64,000 nucleotides of DNA, taken from Nocardioides panacisoli (GTDB lineage Bacteria; Actinomycetota; Actinomycetes; Propionibacteriales; Nocardioidaceae). The translations under genes and the position numbers were made by a program. How positions within the stretch are numbered: position 1 is the stretch's first letter; the number at the start of each line of letters is the position of its first letter. The notes under the pieces were generated by a model that did no database searches, had not been told where the DNA came from, and saw only the letters and a list, made by a program, of their open reading frames with translations. The stretch covers positions 2,294,001 to 2,358,000 of the forward strand of contig NZ_CP080409.1 of assembly GCF_019448235.1 (NCBI RefSeq), given 5' to 3'. Below, one piece after another: positions 38,885 through 47,635 of the stretch.

Positions 38885-39631
38885 ATGGAGTTCAGCGAGG
38901 TCGTACGCCGTCGCCGCATGACGCGGAACTACACCACCGACCCGGTCGACCCGGCCGTCGTCGAGCAGGCACTGGCGCACGCGACGCGTGCACCGAGCGC
39001 GGGCTTCAGCCAGGGGTGGGCCTTCGTCGTGCTCGACACCCCGGCCGACGTCCGCCGCTTCTGGAGCGCCTCCTCCGACGACGTCGACGACCCCGACACG
39101 TGGCTGGCGGGCATGATGCGGGCGCCGGTGGTGATCGTGCCGTGCAGCGTCAAGGCGGCGTACCTGGACCGCTACGCGCAGCCGGACAAGGGCTGGAGCG
39201 ACCGTGACGAGGCGCGGTGGCCGATGCCGTTCTGGGACCTCGACACCGCGATGGCCTCGCTGCTGGTGCTGCAGACGGCGACCGACGCCGGTCTGGGGTC
39301 CTGCTTCTTCGGCATCGTGCCCGACCGGATCGACGCCGTGCGGGAGGCGCTGGGCCTCACCGGGGCCGACGCCCCCCACCCGATCGGTGCGATCACCCTG
39401 GGCCACCCCGCACCACGCCGTGAGGGCGCGCAGGGCTCCCCCACCCGTCGGCGGCGTACGCCGTGGCAGCAGGTCGCGCACCGCGGGCGCTACGGCGCGG
39501 GGTGGGTCTCGACAGGCTCGACCAACGGGTCCCGCTCGACCAACGGGTCCCGCTCGACCAACGGGTCCCGCTCGACCGACGGGTCCCGCTCGACCAGCGG
39601 GCTCCGCTCGACCGACGAGTCCCCCGGGTAG
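38885..39631 (+). CDS. Nitroreductase-family protein with repeat-encoded tail
   Basis: 248 aa. The FMN-dependent nitroreductase fold spans about residues 1-190: RRRMTRNY near 10 binds FMN phosphate, APSAGFSQGW near 38 and TDAGLGSCFFGIVP near 130 are conserved. Relatives include F420-linked and aromatic nitroreductases. The ATG at 38885 gives the usual MEFSEVVRRRRMTR start. The last 40 residues are encoded by an interspersed repeat and six tandem 18-base units, giving a low-complexity (STNGSR)n tail that is not part of the enzyme fold. The stop lies 5 bases before the ABC exporter gene, so the two are probably cotranscribed. Confidence 0.85.
   Translation: MEFSEVVRRRRMTRNYTTDPVDPAVVEQALAHATRAPSAGFSQGWAFVVLDTPADVRRFWSASSDDVDDPDTWLAGMMRAPVVIVPCSVKAAYLDRYAQPDKGWSDRDEARWPMPFWDLDTAMASLLVLQTATDAGLGSCFFGIVPDRIDAVREALGLTGADAPHPIGAITLGHPAPRREGAQGSPTRRRRTPWQQVAHRGRYGAGWVSTGSTNGSRSTNGSRSTNGSRSTDGSRSTSGLRSTDESPG
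39505..39624 (+). repeat. GGTCTCGACAGGCTCGACC element plus six tandem 18-mers
   Basis: GGTCTCGACAGGCTCGACCA begins at 39505. Six 18-base units of the form CTCGACCAACGGGTCCCG follow without gaps at 39517-39624; the first three are identical and the last three carry substitutions. The array lies in frame at the 3' end of the nitroreductase gene, encoding repeated Ser-Thr-Asn-Gly-Ser-Arg. Because 18 is a multiple of 3, copy-number change keeps the frame open. Confidence 0.9.
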
Positions 39632-39636
39632 GCCCG

Positions 39637-41571
39637 ATGCCCCGTCCCCCGTTGGTGGCGACCCACCTCTCCGCGGAGGACCTGCGTCGGTCCGAGCCGG
39701 TACTGCCCCGCATCGCGCGCCTGCTGCGTCCCTACCGCCGCCGCATCGGGCTGGTGCTGGTCGCGGTCGTGTCCGCGGCGGCATTGACCTCGCTGGTGCC
39801 GTTCCTGACCCGGGCGGTCTTCGACGACGCGCTGTTCCCGCTCGACGGCGGCGAGCCGCGGCTGGACCTGCTGGGCTGGCTGGTAGCCGGGATGTGCGCG
39901 ATCCCGATCGTGACGGCGTTCATCGGCCTGGGCCAGAACTGGCTGACCTCGACCATCGGGAACTCCGCGATGGCCGACCTGCGCGGCGACCTCTTCGCGC
40001 ACCTGCAGCGCATGGAGCTGGCGTTCTTCACTGCGACGAAGACGGGCGCGATCCAGTCGCGACTGGCCAACGACGTCGCGGGGGTCCGCACCGTGCTGAC
40101 CGACACCGCGACGACGATCGTGCAGAACACCGTCACGGTCTCGGCAGCGTTCGTGGCGATGGTGATCCTGTCCTGGCAGCTGACCGTGCTGACGCTGGTG
40201 CTGATGCCGCTGTTCGTGTGGCTGCAGCTGCGGGTCGGGCGGCGCCGGCAGCGGCTGGCGCGCCGCACCCAGGAGTCGCTCTCGGAGATGACGGCCATCA
40301 CCGAGGAGGCGCTCAGCGTCTCGGGGATCCTGCTGGCGAAGGTCTTCAACCGGTCCGAGGCCGAGGTCGCGCGCTACCGCGAGGCCAACCGGGTGCAGAC
40401 CGAGCTGCAGGTGCGGCAGGCGATGACCGGCCGCGCGTTCTTCGCGGTGGTGCAGACCTTCTTCGCCATCACGCCGGCCCTGATCTACCTCGCGGCGGGC
40501 CTCATCATCACCGGATCGCTCCCGATCGGTGCCGACGCGCTGACCGCCGGCACGCTGGTCGCCTTCACCACGCTGCAGGGACGGCTGCAGATGCCGCTGC
40601 TGGCCCTGATGCGCGTCACGCTCGACGTGCAGACCTCACTTGCCCTCTTCCGGCGGATCTTCGAATACCTCGACCTCGAGCCGGCCATCACCGAGCGACC
40701 GGACGCGGTGGTGCTGGACCGGGAGCAGGTGGTCGGCCGCATCGAGTTCCGCGGCGTGTGGTTCGCCTACCCCCGTGCCCGCCAGCCCGGCGAGCCCGCG
40801 CCGCCGGCCGACGGGGTCTCGACGGGCTCGACCACCGAGGAGTCCTGGGCGCTGCGCGAGGTCGACCTGCTCGTGGAGCCGGGTCAGCTCGCCGCCGTCG
40901 TGGGCCCGTCCGGGGCGGGCAAGACGACCGCGACCTACCTCGTCCCCCGCTTCTACGACGCCACCGAGGGCACCGTCCTCATCGACGGGTACGACGTCCG
41001 CGACCTGACGCTCTCCTCGCTGGCCGACGCCGTCGGTGTGGTCACCCAGGAGCCCTACCTCTTCCACGGCACGATCCGGGAGAACCTCGCCTACGCCCGC
41101 GACGGTGCCACCGACGCCGAGATCGAGGACGCCGCCCGGGCCGCCAACATCCACGACGCGATCATGGAGTTCCCCGACCGCTACGACACCGTCACCGGCG
41201 AGCGCGGCTACCGGCTCTCCGGCGGGGAGAAGCAACGGCTGGCACTCGCGCGGGTGCTGCTGAAGGACCCGCCGATCCTGATCCTCGACGAGGCCACCTC
41301 CTCCCTGGACAGCGCGACGGAGCGGCTCGTCCGCGAGGCCCTGGAGCGCGCGACCTCGCAGCGGACCACCATCGCGATCGCCCACCGGCTCTCCACGATC
41401 CGCTCCGCCGACGTGATCTTCGGGCTGGAGAGCGGCCGCGTCGTCGAGCGCGGCACCCACGACGAGCTCCTCGAGGACCCGCACGGCCTCTACGCTCGTC
41501 TCCACCTCGAGCAGTTCTCCCGCGACACCGGCGGGGACGACGCCGGGCGGCGGGCCGACGTACCGTTGTGA
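39637..41571 (+). CDS. ABC exporter, fused permease and ATPase
   Basis: 644-aa half-transporter of the multidrug/lipid exporter (type IV) class. Six membrane helices lie within residues 28-300. The ATPase domain has Walker A GPSGAGKTT near 424, the LSGGEKQR signature near 527, Walker B ILILDEATSS near 547 and the IAHRLST histidine switch. The ATG at 39637 follows the nitroreductase stop by 5 bases without a clear ribosome site, so it may depend on coupling. Residues about 393-402 are encoded by a second copy of the GGTCTCGAC element, inserted in frame in a loop before the ALREVDL strand. It likely works as a homodimer, since no partner subunit is adjacent. Substrate unknown. Confidence 0.93.
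   Translation: MPRPPLVATHLSAEDLRRSEPVLPRIARLLRPYRRRIGLVLVAVVSAAALTSLVPFLTRAVFDDALFPLDGGEPRLDLLGWLVAGMCAIPIVTAFIGLGQNWLTSTIGNSAMADLRGDLFAHLQRMELAFFTATKTGAIQSRLANDVAGVRTVLTDTATTIVQNTVTVSAAFVAMVILSWQLTVLTLVLMPLFVWLQLRVGRRRQRLARRTQESLSEMTAITEEALSVSGILLAKVFNRSEAEVARYREANRVQTELQVRQAMTGRAFFAVVQTFFAITPALIYLAAGLIITGSLPIGADALTAGTLVAFTTLQGRLQMPLLALMRVTLDVQTSLALFRRIFEYLDLEPAITERPDAVVLDREQVVGRIEFRGVWFAYPRARQPGEPAPPADGVSTGSTTEESWALREVDLLVEPGQLAAVVGPSGAGKTTATYLVPRFYDATEGTVLIDGYDVRDLTLSSLADAVGVVTQEPYLFHGTIRENLAYARDGATDAEIEDAARAANIHDAIMEFPDRYDTVTGERGYRLSGGEKQRLALARVLLKDPPILILDEATSSLDSATERLVREALERATSQRTTIAIAHRLSTIRSADVIFGLESGRVVERGTHDELLEDPHGLYARLHLEQFSRDTGGDDAGRRADVPL
40815..40840 (+). repeat. GGTCTCGAC element inside the ABC exporter gene
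   Basis: GGTCTCGACGGGCTCGACCA differs by one base from the element at 39505. It encodes Gly-Val-Ser-Thr-Gly-Ser-Thr in a surface loop of the ATPase domain. The identical protein stretch VSTGST occurs in the nitroreductase tail, supporting insertion of the same mobile short repeat at both places. Confidence 0.75.
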
Positions 41572-41582
41572 GCGAGGTGAGG

Positions 41583-41641
41583 TAGTCCCTGACGAAAAGC
41601 ACCCCGAACCAGCCGATCCAGGTGCTTTTCGTCAGGGACTA
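41583..41641. repeat. Interspersed palindrome, family A copy 1
   Basis: Perfect 21-base inverted arms (41583-41603 and 41621-41641, core AGTCCCTGACGAAAAGCACC) flank a 17-base spacer. It lies between the ABC exporter stop and the DUF1992 start. A second copy with the same arm core and the same spacer length is at 60038-60100. The hairpin would be very stable in RNA and may act as a terminator or RNA end protector. Confidence 0.9.
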
Positions 41642-41663
41642 TCGAGACGACGAGGTGAGCACG

Positions 41664-42200
41664 ATGTCCGACGAGGAGCACGAGGGACGCGAGGAGCAGC
41701 GCCCGGCGCGCGCCCGCGACCGGCTGACCGGCAAGTCGGCCGCCGCCGCGCGGATGGCGCAGCAGCACCGGTGGGTGGACATGCAGGTGAAGGCCGCCAT
41801 GGATCGCGGGGAGTTCGACGACCTCCCGGGGCAGGGCGAGCCGATCAAGGGACTCGGCGCCACCCACGACCCCGAGTGGTGGGTCAAGCAGCTCGTCGAA
41901 CGGGAGCAGATCGCCGTGCTGCCGCCGTCGCTGCAGCTGCGCAAGGAGGACGCCGAGCTCGACGACGAGCTCGACCGGCTCGGCGCCGAGCGGGAGGTCC
42001 GCGCGACGGTCGAGGACTTCAACGACCGCGTCATCGCCGCCCGCTACCGGCCGCCCGAGGGCCCGCCGCTGATCACGATGCCGCGCGAGGTGGAGGAGAC
42101 GGTCGCGGCCTGGCGGGAGCGCCGCGCGGCACGGCGTACGACGGCCGCTGCCGCACCCGCGCCGCCCCGACGCCGGTGGTGGCAGCGCCGCCGGGGCTGA
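41664..42200 (+). CDS. DUF1992 family protein
   Basis: 178 aa. The conserved core (residues 20-95, including [23 protein letters not shown] and the [13 protein letters not shown] segment) identifies DUF1992, a family related in sequence to the human DNAJC28 conserved domain but lacking a J domain. Predicted mostly helical and cytoplasmic, with a basic, Ala/Arg-rich tail. ATG at 41664 with GAGGTGAG 6 bases upstream; the longer frame that starts inside the palindrome is not favoured. Function unknown. Confidence 0.88.
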   Translation: MSDEEHEGREEQRPARARDRLTGKSAAAARMAQQHRWVDMQVKAAMDRGEFDDLPGQGEPIKGLGATHDPEWWVKQLVEREQIAVLPPSLQLRKEDAELDDELDRLGAEREVRATVEDFNDRVIAARYRPPEGPPLITMPREVEETVAAWRERRAARRTTAAAAPAPPRRRWWQRRRG

Positions 42201-42267
42201 GCGTCCCGACCGCTCCGCGAGACGTGCGCCATACCCGGGTCGTGGGCTCCGCGATAGGTTCCGGGAC

Positions 42268-43356
42268 ATGGCGAGTAGCAAGAGCCCCAAGGACTTCTTC
42301 CGGCCGCTCGCGGTCGGTGCGCCGACCCCGGTGGCCGAGATCCCGGCCAGGCCGAGTCGCGCGATCCACTTCTTCGACCCGAGCAACCCCAAGATGGCGG
42401 CGAAGGTGCCCGACATGGTCGGCACCGTCGACGTGCTGCTGGGCAACCTCGAGGACGCGGTCAAGGCAGACAACAAGGAGGCCGCCCGCAACGGACTGGT
42501 CGAGATCGCGCAGGCCACCGCCAATATCGGTGGACGCAGCGGCCCGACCCAGTTGTGGACGCGCATCAACGCGCTCGACAGCCCCTGGGTGCTCGACGAC
42601 CTCACGACGCTGGTCCCGGCCATCGGCGACAAGCTCGACGTGATCATGGTGCCCAAGGTCGAGGGCGCCGAGGACATCCACTACGTCGACCGCATCCTCG
42701 CCCAGCTCGAGGCCAAGGCCGGCCTGAGCGAGCCGATCCTGGTCCACGCGATCCTCGAGACCGCGCGCGGTGTGGCGAACGTCGAGGAGATCTGTGGCGC
42801 CAGTCCCCGCATGCAGGGCCTCTCCCTCGGCCCCGCCGACCTGGCCGCCGACCGGCGGATGAAGACCACCCGTGTCGGCGGGGGCCACCCCGGCTACCTG
42901 GTGCGCCAGGACCCGGTGGACGGCGACATCGACGGACAGCGGACCTCCTACCAGCAGGACCTGTGGCACTACACGGTCGCGCGGATGGTCGACGCGTGCG
43001 CGATGCACGGGATCTACCCCTACTACGGCCCGTTCGGCGACATCGCCGACACGGTGGCGTGCGAGGACCAGTTCCGCAACGCCTTCCTGCTCGGCTGCGT
43101 GGGCGCCTGGAGCCTGCACCCCAAGCAGGTCGCGATCGCCAAGAAGGTCTTCTCCCCCAGCGTCGAGGACGTCACCCACGCCAAGCGGGTCGTCGCAGCG
43201 ATGGGTGACGGCACCGGCGCGGTGATGCTGGACGGCAAGATGGAGGACGACGCCTCGCTCAAGCAGTGCCTGGTGATGGTCGAGCTGGCCGACCGGCTGG
43301 CCGCGATCGACCCGGACCTGAAGGCGGCGTACGACGCGATCGAGGTGGATGCGTGA
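42268..43356 (+). CDS. Malyl-CoA lyase-type CoA ester lyase
   Basis: 362 aa of the HpcH/HpaI-CitE superfamily, resembling L-malyl-CoA/beta-methylmalyl-CoA lyases. The metal and CoA residues are suggested by [19 protein letters not shown] near 75 (catalytic acidic pair), the [12 protein letters not shown]rg near 100, [15 protein letters not shown] near 172 (metal Glu) and [13 protein letters not shown] near 193 (metal Asp). Known members cleave malyl-CoA to acetyl-CoA and glyoxylate or beta-methylmalyl-CoA to propionyl-CoA and glyoxylate. Its stop overlaps the start of a second, shorter CitE-like gene. No other ethylmalonyl-CoA pathway genes are in the window, so the pathway role is inference. 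Confidence 0.85.
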   Translation: MASSKSPKDFFRPLAVGAPTPVAEIPARPSRAIHFFDPSNPKMAAKVPDMVGTVDVLLGNLEDAVKADNKEAARNGLVEIAQATANIGGRSGPTQLWTRINALDSPWVLDDLTTLVPAIGDKLDVIMVPKVEGAEDIHYVDRILAQLEAKAGLSEPILVHAILETARGVANVEEICGASPRMQGLSLGPADLAADRRMKTTRVGGGHPGYLVRQDPVDGDIDGQRTSYQQDLWHYTVARMVDACAMHGIYPYYGPFGDIADTVACEDQFRNAFLLGCVGAWSLHPKQVAIAKKVFSPSVEDVTHAKRVVAAMGDGTGAVMLDGKMEDDASLKQCLVMVELADRLAAIDPDLKAAYDAIEVDA

Positions 43357-44264
43357 TGGCCGCGCACGACTCGACCGCCGGTGCCGACGCGAGCACCGAG
43401 GAGAAGTTCCGCCCCCGCCGCTCGGTGCTCTACATGCCCAGCTCCAACGAGCGGGCCCTGGAGAAGGCGAAGACGATCGCCGCGGACGGCATCATCTTCG
43501 ACCTCGAGGACGCCGTGGCCCCCGATGCCAAGCCCGAGGCGCGCGACGCCGCGTGCGCGGCGGTGCAGTCGGGTGAGTACGGCCGCCGCGAGCTGACGAT
43601 CCGCGTCAACGGCATCGGCACCGAGTGGCACGAGGCCGACCTCGCCGCGGCGGCGCAGGCCGGTCCCGACGCGATCGTCGTGCCCAAGGTCAACTCCGCC
43701 GAGGAGGTGGCCCAGCTGGTGGCCGCCATGGAGGCGGCCGGTGCTCCCGACCACACCACGCTGTGGGCGATGATCGAGACGCCGATCGCGATCCTCGACG
43801 CCCTGCCCATCGCCCGCGCGAGCGAGCGGCTCACGGCGTTCGTGATGGGCACCAACGACCTGGTCAAGGAGCTCTACGCCGAGCACGTGCCCGGTCGCGA
43901 GCCGCTGCTGCCGAGCCTGCACCAGGCGTTGCTCGCGGCCCGTGCCGCCGGCATCGCGATCATCGACGGCGTCTACAACGACGTGAAGGACACCGACGGC
44001 TTCCTCGCCGAGTGCCGCCAGGGCGCGCAGCTGGGCTTCGACGGCAAGACGCTGATCCACCCCGGCCAGGTCGAGGGCGCCAACACCGCCTTCGCCCCGT
44101 CGGAGGAGGCCGTCGCCGACGCCCGCGGCCTGATCGAGGCGTGGGAGGCGGCCGGCACCGGCGTGGTCACCCACAACGGCAAGATGGTGGAGAACCTCCA
44201 CGTCGACTCCGCACGCCGCACGCTCACCATGGCCGAGGCCATCGCCGCCCTGGGCGACGACTGA
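43356..44264 (+). CDS. CitE-like lyase or malyl-CoA thioesterase
   Basis: 302 aa of the HpcH/HpaI-CitE superfamily, shorter and distinct from its neighbour. It carries SVLYMPSSNERALEKAK near 25 (CoA binding), IIFDLEDAVAPDAKPEAR near 45 with the acidic metal pair, IRVNGIGTEW near 78, MIETPIAILDA near 130 and TLIHPGQVEGANTAF near 228. In Rhodobacter a paralogous pair of malyl-CoA lyase and (S)-malyl-CoA thioesterase works in sequence; this adjacent pair may do the same (inference). The ATG at 43356 shares a base with the preceding stop (TGATG), indicating coupled translation; a GTG one codon earlier is an alternative. Confidence 0.85.
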   Translation: MAAHDSTAGADASTEEKFRPRRSVLYMPSSNERALEKAKTIAADGIIFDLEDAVAPDAKPEARDAACAAVQSGEYGRRELTIRVNGIGTEWHEADLAAAAQAGPDAIVVPKVNSAEEVAQLVAAMEAAGAPDHTTLWAMIETPIAILDALPIARASERLTAFVMGTNDLVKELYAEHVPGREPLLPSLHQALLAARAAGIAIIDGVYNDVKDTDGFLAECRQGAQLGFDGKTLIHPGQVEGANTAFAPSEEAVADARGLIEAWEAAGTGVVTHNGKMVENLHVDSARRTLTMAEAIAALGDD

Positions 44265-44265
44265 C

Positions 44266-44362
44266 GACCCGCCGAGTCGGCGCGAACTCGGCTCCCGGAC
44301 CCGCCGAGTCGGCGTGAACTCGGCCTCCGGGGTCGAGCCACCGCCGAGTTCACGCCGACTCG
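44266..44362. repeat. Direct and inverted repeats of CCGAGTCGGCGTGAACTCGG, family C
   Basis: Two 27-base direct copies (44266-44292 and 44298-44324, one base different) are followed by an inverted copy at 44343-44362 that pairs perfectly over 20 bases with 44305-44324 across an 18-base spacer. It fills most of the 117-base gap before the amidohydrolase. Its end shares GCCGACTCGAC with the GAAGTGAGCACTC family at 37217 and 63303. Confidence 0.88.
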
Positions 44363-44381
44363 ACCCCCGTACGGTGTCCAC

Positions 44382-45863
44382 GTGTCCAGCCTGCTGATCC
44401 GCCGCGCGCGCCTCGTCCCGATCACGGCGTACGACGTCGCGCCGGCCGGGCCGGTCGACGTGCTGGTCCGCGACGGCGTGGTCACCGACGTCGGGCCCGA
44501 CCTCGCGCAGCCCGACACCGCCGTGCCCGAGCACGACGCGGACGGCCGGTGGCTGGTGCCGGGGCTGTGGGACGCCCACGTGCACCTCGGCCAGTGGACG
44601 CTCAACGCCCAGCGCATCGACACCAGCGACGCCGCCTCCCCCGCGGACGTGCTCGCCAAGGTCGCCGACTGGATCGAGGCCGCTCCCGACGGCCCGGTCG
44701 TCGGCTACGGCCACCGTCCGGGCGCGTGGACCGAGCAGCCGACGGTCGCGCAGCTCGATGCGCTCGCCCGCGACGTCCCGGTGGTCCTCATCGCCGGCGA
44801 CGCCCACCACGCCTGGCTCAACACCACCGCCCAGCAGCGCTTCGGCCTCCCGGTGCGCGAGGGCATGGTCGCGGAGAACGAGTGGTTCGCGATCCAGGAC
44901 CACGTGCTCGAGCTCGCGGGCGAGGACGGCACCTCCCCGGCGGCCTACCGGGCCACGCTGGACCACGCCGCGTCGCTCGGGGTGGTCGGGCTGACCGACT
45001 TCGAGTTCGGCAACTCCCTCTACCGCTGGCAGGAGCGCTGGGCGGACGGGTGCGACCGGATCCGCGTCCGGGTGGCGCTCTACCCCGACGACGTCGACCA
45101 GGCGCTGTCGGTGGCGCTGCGCACCGGCGACCCGCTGGTGCCCGGCGACGACCGCCTCACGATGGGCCCGCTGAAGATCATCAGCGACGGCTCACTCAAC
45201 ACCCGCACCGCGTGGTGCCACGAGCCGTACGCGATTCCCGGGCCCGACGGCCCCACCGGCGCCCCGAACCTCTCCCCCGAGGAGCTCACCGCGCTGCTGC
45301 GCACGGCCCACGGCGCGGGTCTGGAGGTGGCGACCCACGCGATCGGCGACGCCGCGGTCGGCGCCGCGCTCGCGGCGTACGCCGCCACGGGAGCGCAGGG
45401 CTCGATCGAGCACGCGCAGCTGGTCGAGCGTGACCACGCCGCCACGATGGCCGCGCTGGGCCTGCGGGCGAGCATGCAGCCCTCGCACCTGCTCGACGAC
45501 CGTCACCTGAGCGAGGAGGTGTGGCCGGGCCGCACCGACCGGTGCTTCGCGCTGCGCTGGATCCACGACGCGGGCGTGCCGATCCGGCTCGGCTCCGACG
45601 CCCCGGTGGCGCCGCTGGACCCGTGGCTCGCCATCGACGCCGCCGTACGCCGCGCCGCCGCCGACGACGCCCCGTGGCACCCCGAGCAGGCCCTGACACG
45701 CGCCGAGGCGCTGGCGGCCTCCGTGGACGGCCAGCCGATGGTGCGGCCGGGGTCGCGGGGCGACCTGGTGCTGCTCGACGCGGACCCGCTGCGCGAGGAC
45801 GTCCCGTCACCGCCGGTGGCGCTGACGGCCGTGGCCGGGCGGCTCATCCACACCGCCGGCTGA
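44382..45863 (+). CDS. Amidohydrolase, YtcJ-like
   Basis: 493-aa metal-dependent hydrolase of the amidohydrolase superfamily. The metal-binding DAHVHLG lies near residue 67, DGSLNTRTAW near 268, ATHAIGD near 312, IEHAQL near 343 and SDAPVAPLDPW near 405. The composite N- and C-terminal beta sandwich is present (RRARLV...DGRWLVPGLWDAH; RGDLVLLDADP). YtcJ-type members hydrolyse exocyclic amide or related bonds; the natural substrate is unknown. GTG at 44382, directly after a repeat-filled gap, so it probably has its own promoter. It converges on the SGNH esterase operon, 7 bases apart. Confidence 0.87.
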   Translation: MSSLLIRRARLVPITAYDVAPAGPVDVLVRDGVVTDVGPDLAQPDTAVPEHDADGRWLVPGLWDAHVHLGQWTLNAQRIDTSDAASPADVLAKVADWIEAAPDGPVVGYGHRPGAWTEQPTVAQLDALARDVPVVLIAGDAHHAWLNTTAQQRFGLPVREGMVAENEWFAIQDHVLELAGEDGTSPAAYRATLDHAASLGVVGLTDFEFGNSLYRWQERWADGCDRIRVRVALYPDDVDQALSVALRTGDPLVPGDDRLTMGPLKIISDGSLNTRTAWCHEPYAIPGPDGPTGAPNLSPEELTALLRTAHGAGLEVATHAIGDAAVGAALAAYAATGAQGSIEHAQLVERDHAATMAALGLRASMQPSHLLDDRHLSEEVWPGRTDRCFALRWIHDAGVPIRLGSDAPVAPLDPWLAIDAAVRRAAADDAPWHPEQALTRAEALAASVDGQPMVRPGSRGDLVLLDADPLREDVPSPPVALTAVAGRLIHTAG

Positions 45864-45870
45864 GGCGGGC

Positions 45871-46734
45871 TCAGGAGCGGAGCAGGTCCACGACGAGGTC
45901 GGCGACGGCCTGCTGCTCGGCCGGGAACGGGTGGACCGCCGCGGCGTTGGGCGTGCGCTCCAGTCCGACGATCCACGGGTCGTCGGCGCACATGTGGTGG
46001 CCCTCGGCGACGGCGAAGGTGTCGACGTAGTCGACGTCGGCGGCTGCGGCGGCATCGGCCAGGGTGGTCACGAGGATCTCGTTGGCGCGGCGGGTGTAGG
46101 CGTAGTCGCCCTCGGCGAGCCGGAAGACCTCGCAGCCCTGCTCGGCCGTGGGCGGTGCCCATTCGGGGTAGCCGACCACGACGATCCGCGCGTTCGGGGC
46201 ACGGTCGGCGATCTCCTCCAGCGCCCGGTCGAAGCGGGTGCGGATCTGCTCGGCAGCAGTGGCGAGGTACTGCTCACCGAGCTGGTCGGTGCACGGCGAC
46301 CCCGCCGGGTCGCGGGAGGCCAGCTGGGCGCACCGGATGACGCTGAGTGCGTAGAGCGAGGTGTCGTTGGCGCCGAGCCGGATGGTCACCAGGTCGGTGT
46401 CCTCGCCGAGTGCGTCGAGCTGGGGTGGGTTGCCGCTGGGCTGCTGGACCTCGGTGAGGTTGCCCAGCTGGGCGCCGTTGCAGCTGGCGTCGGTGAGGGC
46501 GAGGTCGAGCTCGAGCGCGATGAGCCGCGGATAGTTGATGGCGGACTGGTAGCACTCTTCGCCACGGTTGAGCCCGGTGCCGGGCGCCGCGGTGTAGGAG
46601 TCGCCCAGCGCGACGTAGGACTGGCCCGCCAGTGCGGACTCGCCCTCGCCGGCGGCCGGGTCGTTGCAGGCGGTGAGCATCGCCACGGCCCCCAGTGCCA
46701 CGGCGAGCATCCCCACGACTGCCCTCGACCGCAT
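45871..46734 (-). CDS. SGNH/GDSL esterase lipoprotein (copy 1)
   Basis: 287 aa from the ATG at 46734, chosen because it gives a compact type II signal peptide ending in the lipobox LTAC; an in-frame GTG at 46767 is an alternative. SGNH blocks: ALGDSYTAAPGTG near 45 (nucleophile Ser), SCNGAQLGNL (Gly), LGANDTS near 120 (Asn) and AVHPFPAEQ at the end (His). Paired cysteines in ECYQSAINYPRL, ASCNGA, RCAQ and SPC suggest disulfides outside the cell. It is the last of three tandem paralogues downstream of a PucR-type regulator. Expected to be a lipid-anchored lipase or carboxylesterase. Confidence 0.9.
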   Translation of the reverse strand: MRSRAVVGMLAVALGAVAMLTACNDPAAGEGESALAGQSYVALGDSYTAAPGTGLNRGEECYQSAINYPRLIALELDLALTDASCNGAQLGNLTEVQQPSGNPPQLDALGEDTDLVTIRLGANDTSLYALSVIRCAQLASRDPAGSPCTDQLGEQYLATAAEQIRTRFDRALEEIADRAPNARIVVVGYPEWAPPTAEQGCEVFRLAEGDYAYTRRANEILVTTLADAAAAADVDYVDTFAVAEGHHMCADDPWIVGLERTPNAAAVHPFPAEQQAVADLVVDLLRS

Positions 46735-46782
46735 GGGGGTGAGCCTACGAGCGGGCGCCGACGTCACGGCGGGGGTGCCGGA

Positions 46783-47631
46783 TCATGGGCCGAGCGGACC
46801 GCGCTCGTCGAGCAGTGCGACGAGGAGGTCGGCCGCGACCAGCTGCTCGCGCCGGTAGGGGTGGAACGGGGCGGCGCGGCCGTTGGGGCTGGCTCCGGCG
46901 ATCCAGGGCTCCTCGGCGCACATGTGGTGGCCCTCGGTGGCCGCCCACTCGTCGACGTAGTCCACCTCCGCGGCAGCGGCGGCCGCCGCGACGGTCTCGA
47001 CGATGAGCTCGTTGGCACGACGCGCGTAGGCGTAGTCGCCGCGCGCGAGGTCGAGCTGGTCGCAGTCCTCGGGGGCCTCCGGCGGTGCCCACTCGGGGTA
47101 GCCCAGCACGACGACCCGGGCCTCGGGTGCGCGTCGGGCGATCTCCGCGAGGGCCTCGTCGAGCGCCTCACGGGTGTCGGCGACCGCGTCGTCGAAGTAG
47201 TCGGCCCCGAACTCCTCCGCGCACGGACTGCCGTCCGGGTCGCGGTCGGCGACCTTGCCACAGTTGATCACCGAGTGGGCGAACAGCGAGGCGTCGTTGG
47301 CGCCGATGCGCATCGTCACCAGGGCGGTGTCGGCCGAGAGGGCGTCCAGCTGCGGCGGGTTGCCGAAGGGCGGCTGCTCCTCGGTGAGGTGCTGCGTGCG
47401 TGCGCCGCCGCAGCTCATGTCGGTCAGGTCCAGGTCGAGCCGGTCGGCGACGAGCCGGGGGTAGTTGCGCTCGGACTGGAAGCAGGCCTCGCCGTCGTCC
47501 GCCCCCGTGCCCGGCGCCACCGTGGAGGAGTCGCCGAGCGCGACGTACTCCAGGCCGCCCCAGCGGGGGTCATCCTCGCCGCAGGCCGCCAGGAGGGGGA
47601 GCAGCACCGCCGCAGCGGCAACCCAGCGCAT
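46783..47631 (-). CDS. SGNH/GDSL esterase lipoprotein (copy 2)
   Basis: 282 aa. Lipobox LLAAC after a 15-residue signal segment. The nucleophile block reads ALGDSSTVAPGTG, with Ser in place of the Tyr found in the two flanking copies. The Asn block is IGANDAS and the His block PFHPYRREQ. The cysteine pattern (ACFQSERNYPRL, MSCGGA, NCGKV, SPCAEE) is shared with its neighbours, so all three arose by duplication. It lies 4 bases after copy 3 and 48 bases before copy 1. The changed residue next to the nucleophile suggests altered substrate preference; this is inference. Confidence 0.9.
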   Translation of the reverse strand: MRWVAAAAVLLPLLAACGEDDPRWGGLEYVALGDSSTVAPGTGADDGEACFQSERNYPRLVADRLDLDLTDMSCGGARTQHLTEEQPPFGNPPQLDALSADTALVTMRIGANDASLFAHSVINCGKVADRDPDGSPCAEEFGADYFDDAVADTREALDEALAEIARRAPEARVVVLGYPEWAPPEAPEDCDQLDLARGDYAYARRANELIVETVAAAAAAAEVDYVDEWAATEGHHMCAEEPWIAGASPNGRAAPFHPYRREQLVAADLLVALLDERGPLGP

Positions 47632-47635
47632 GGCC

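Noticed and set aside
39517..39624. Six tandem 18-base units considered as a CRISPR array
   Set aside because: Units are contiguous without spacers, lie in a coding frame and have no cas genes nearby.
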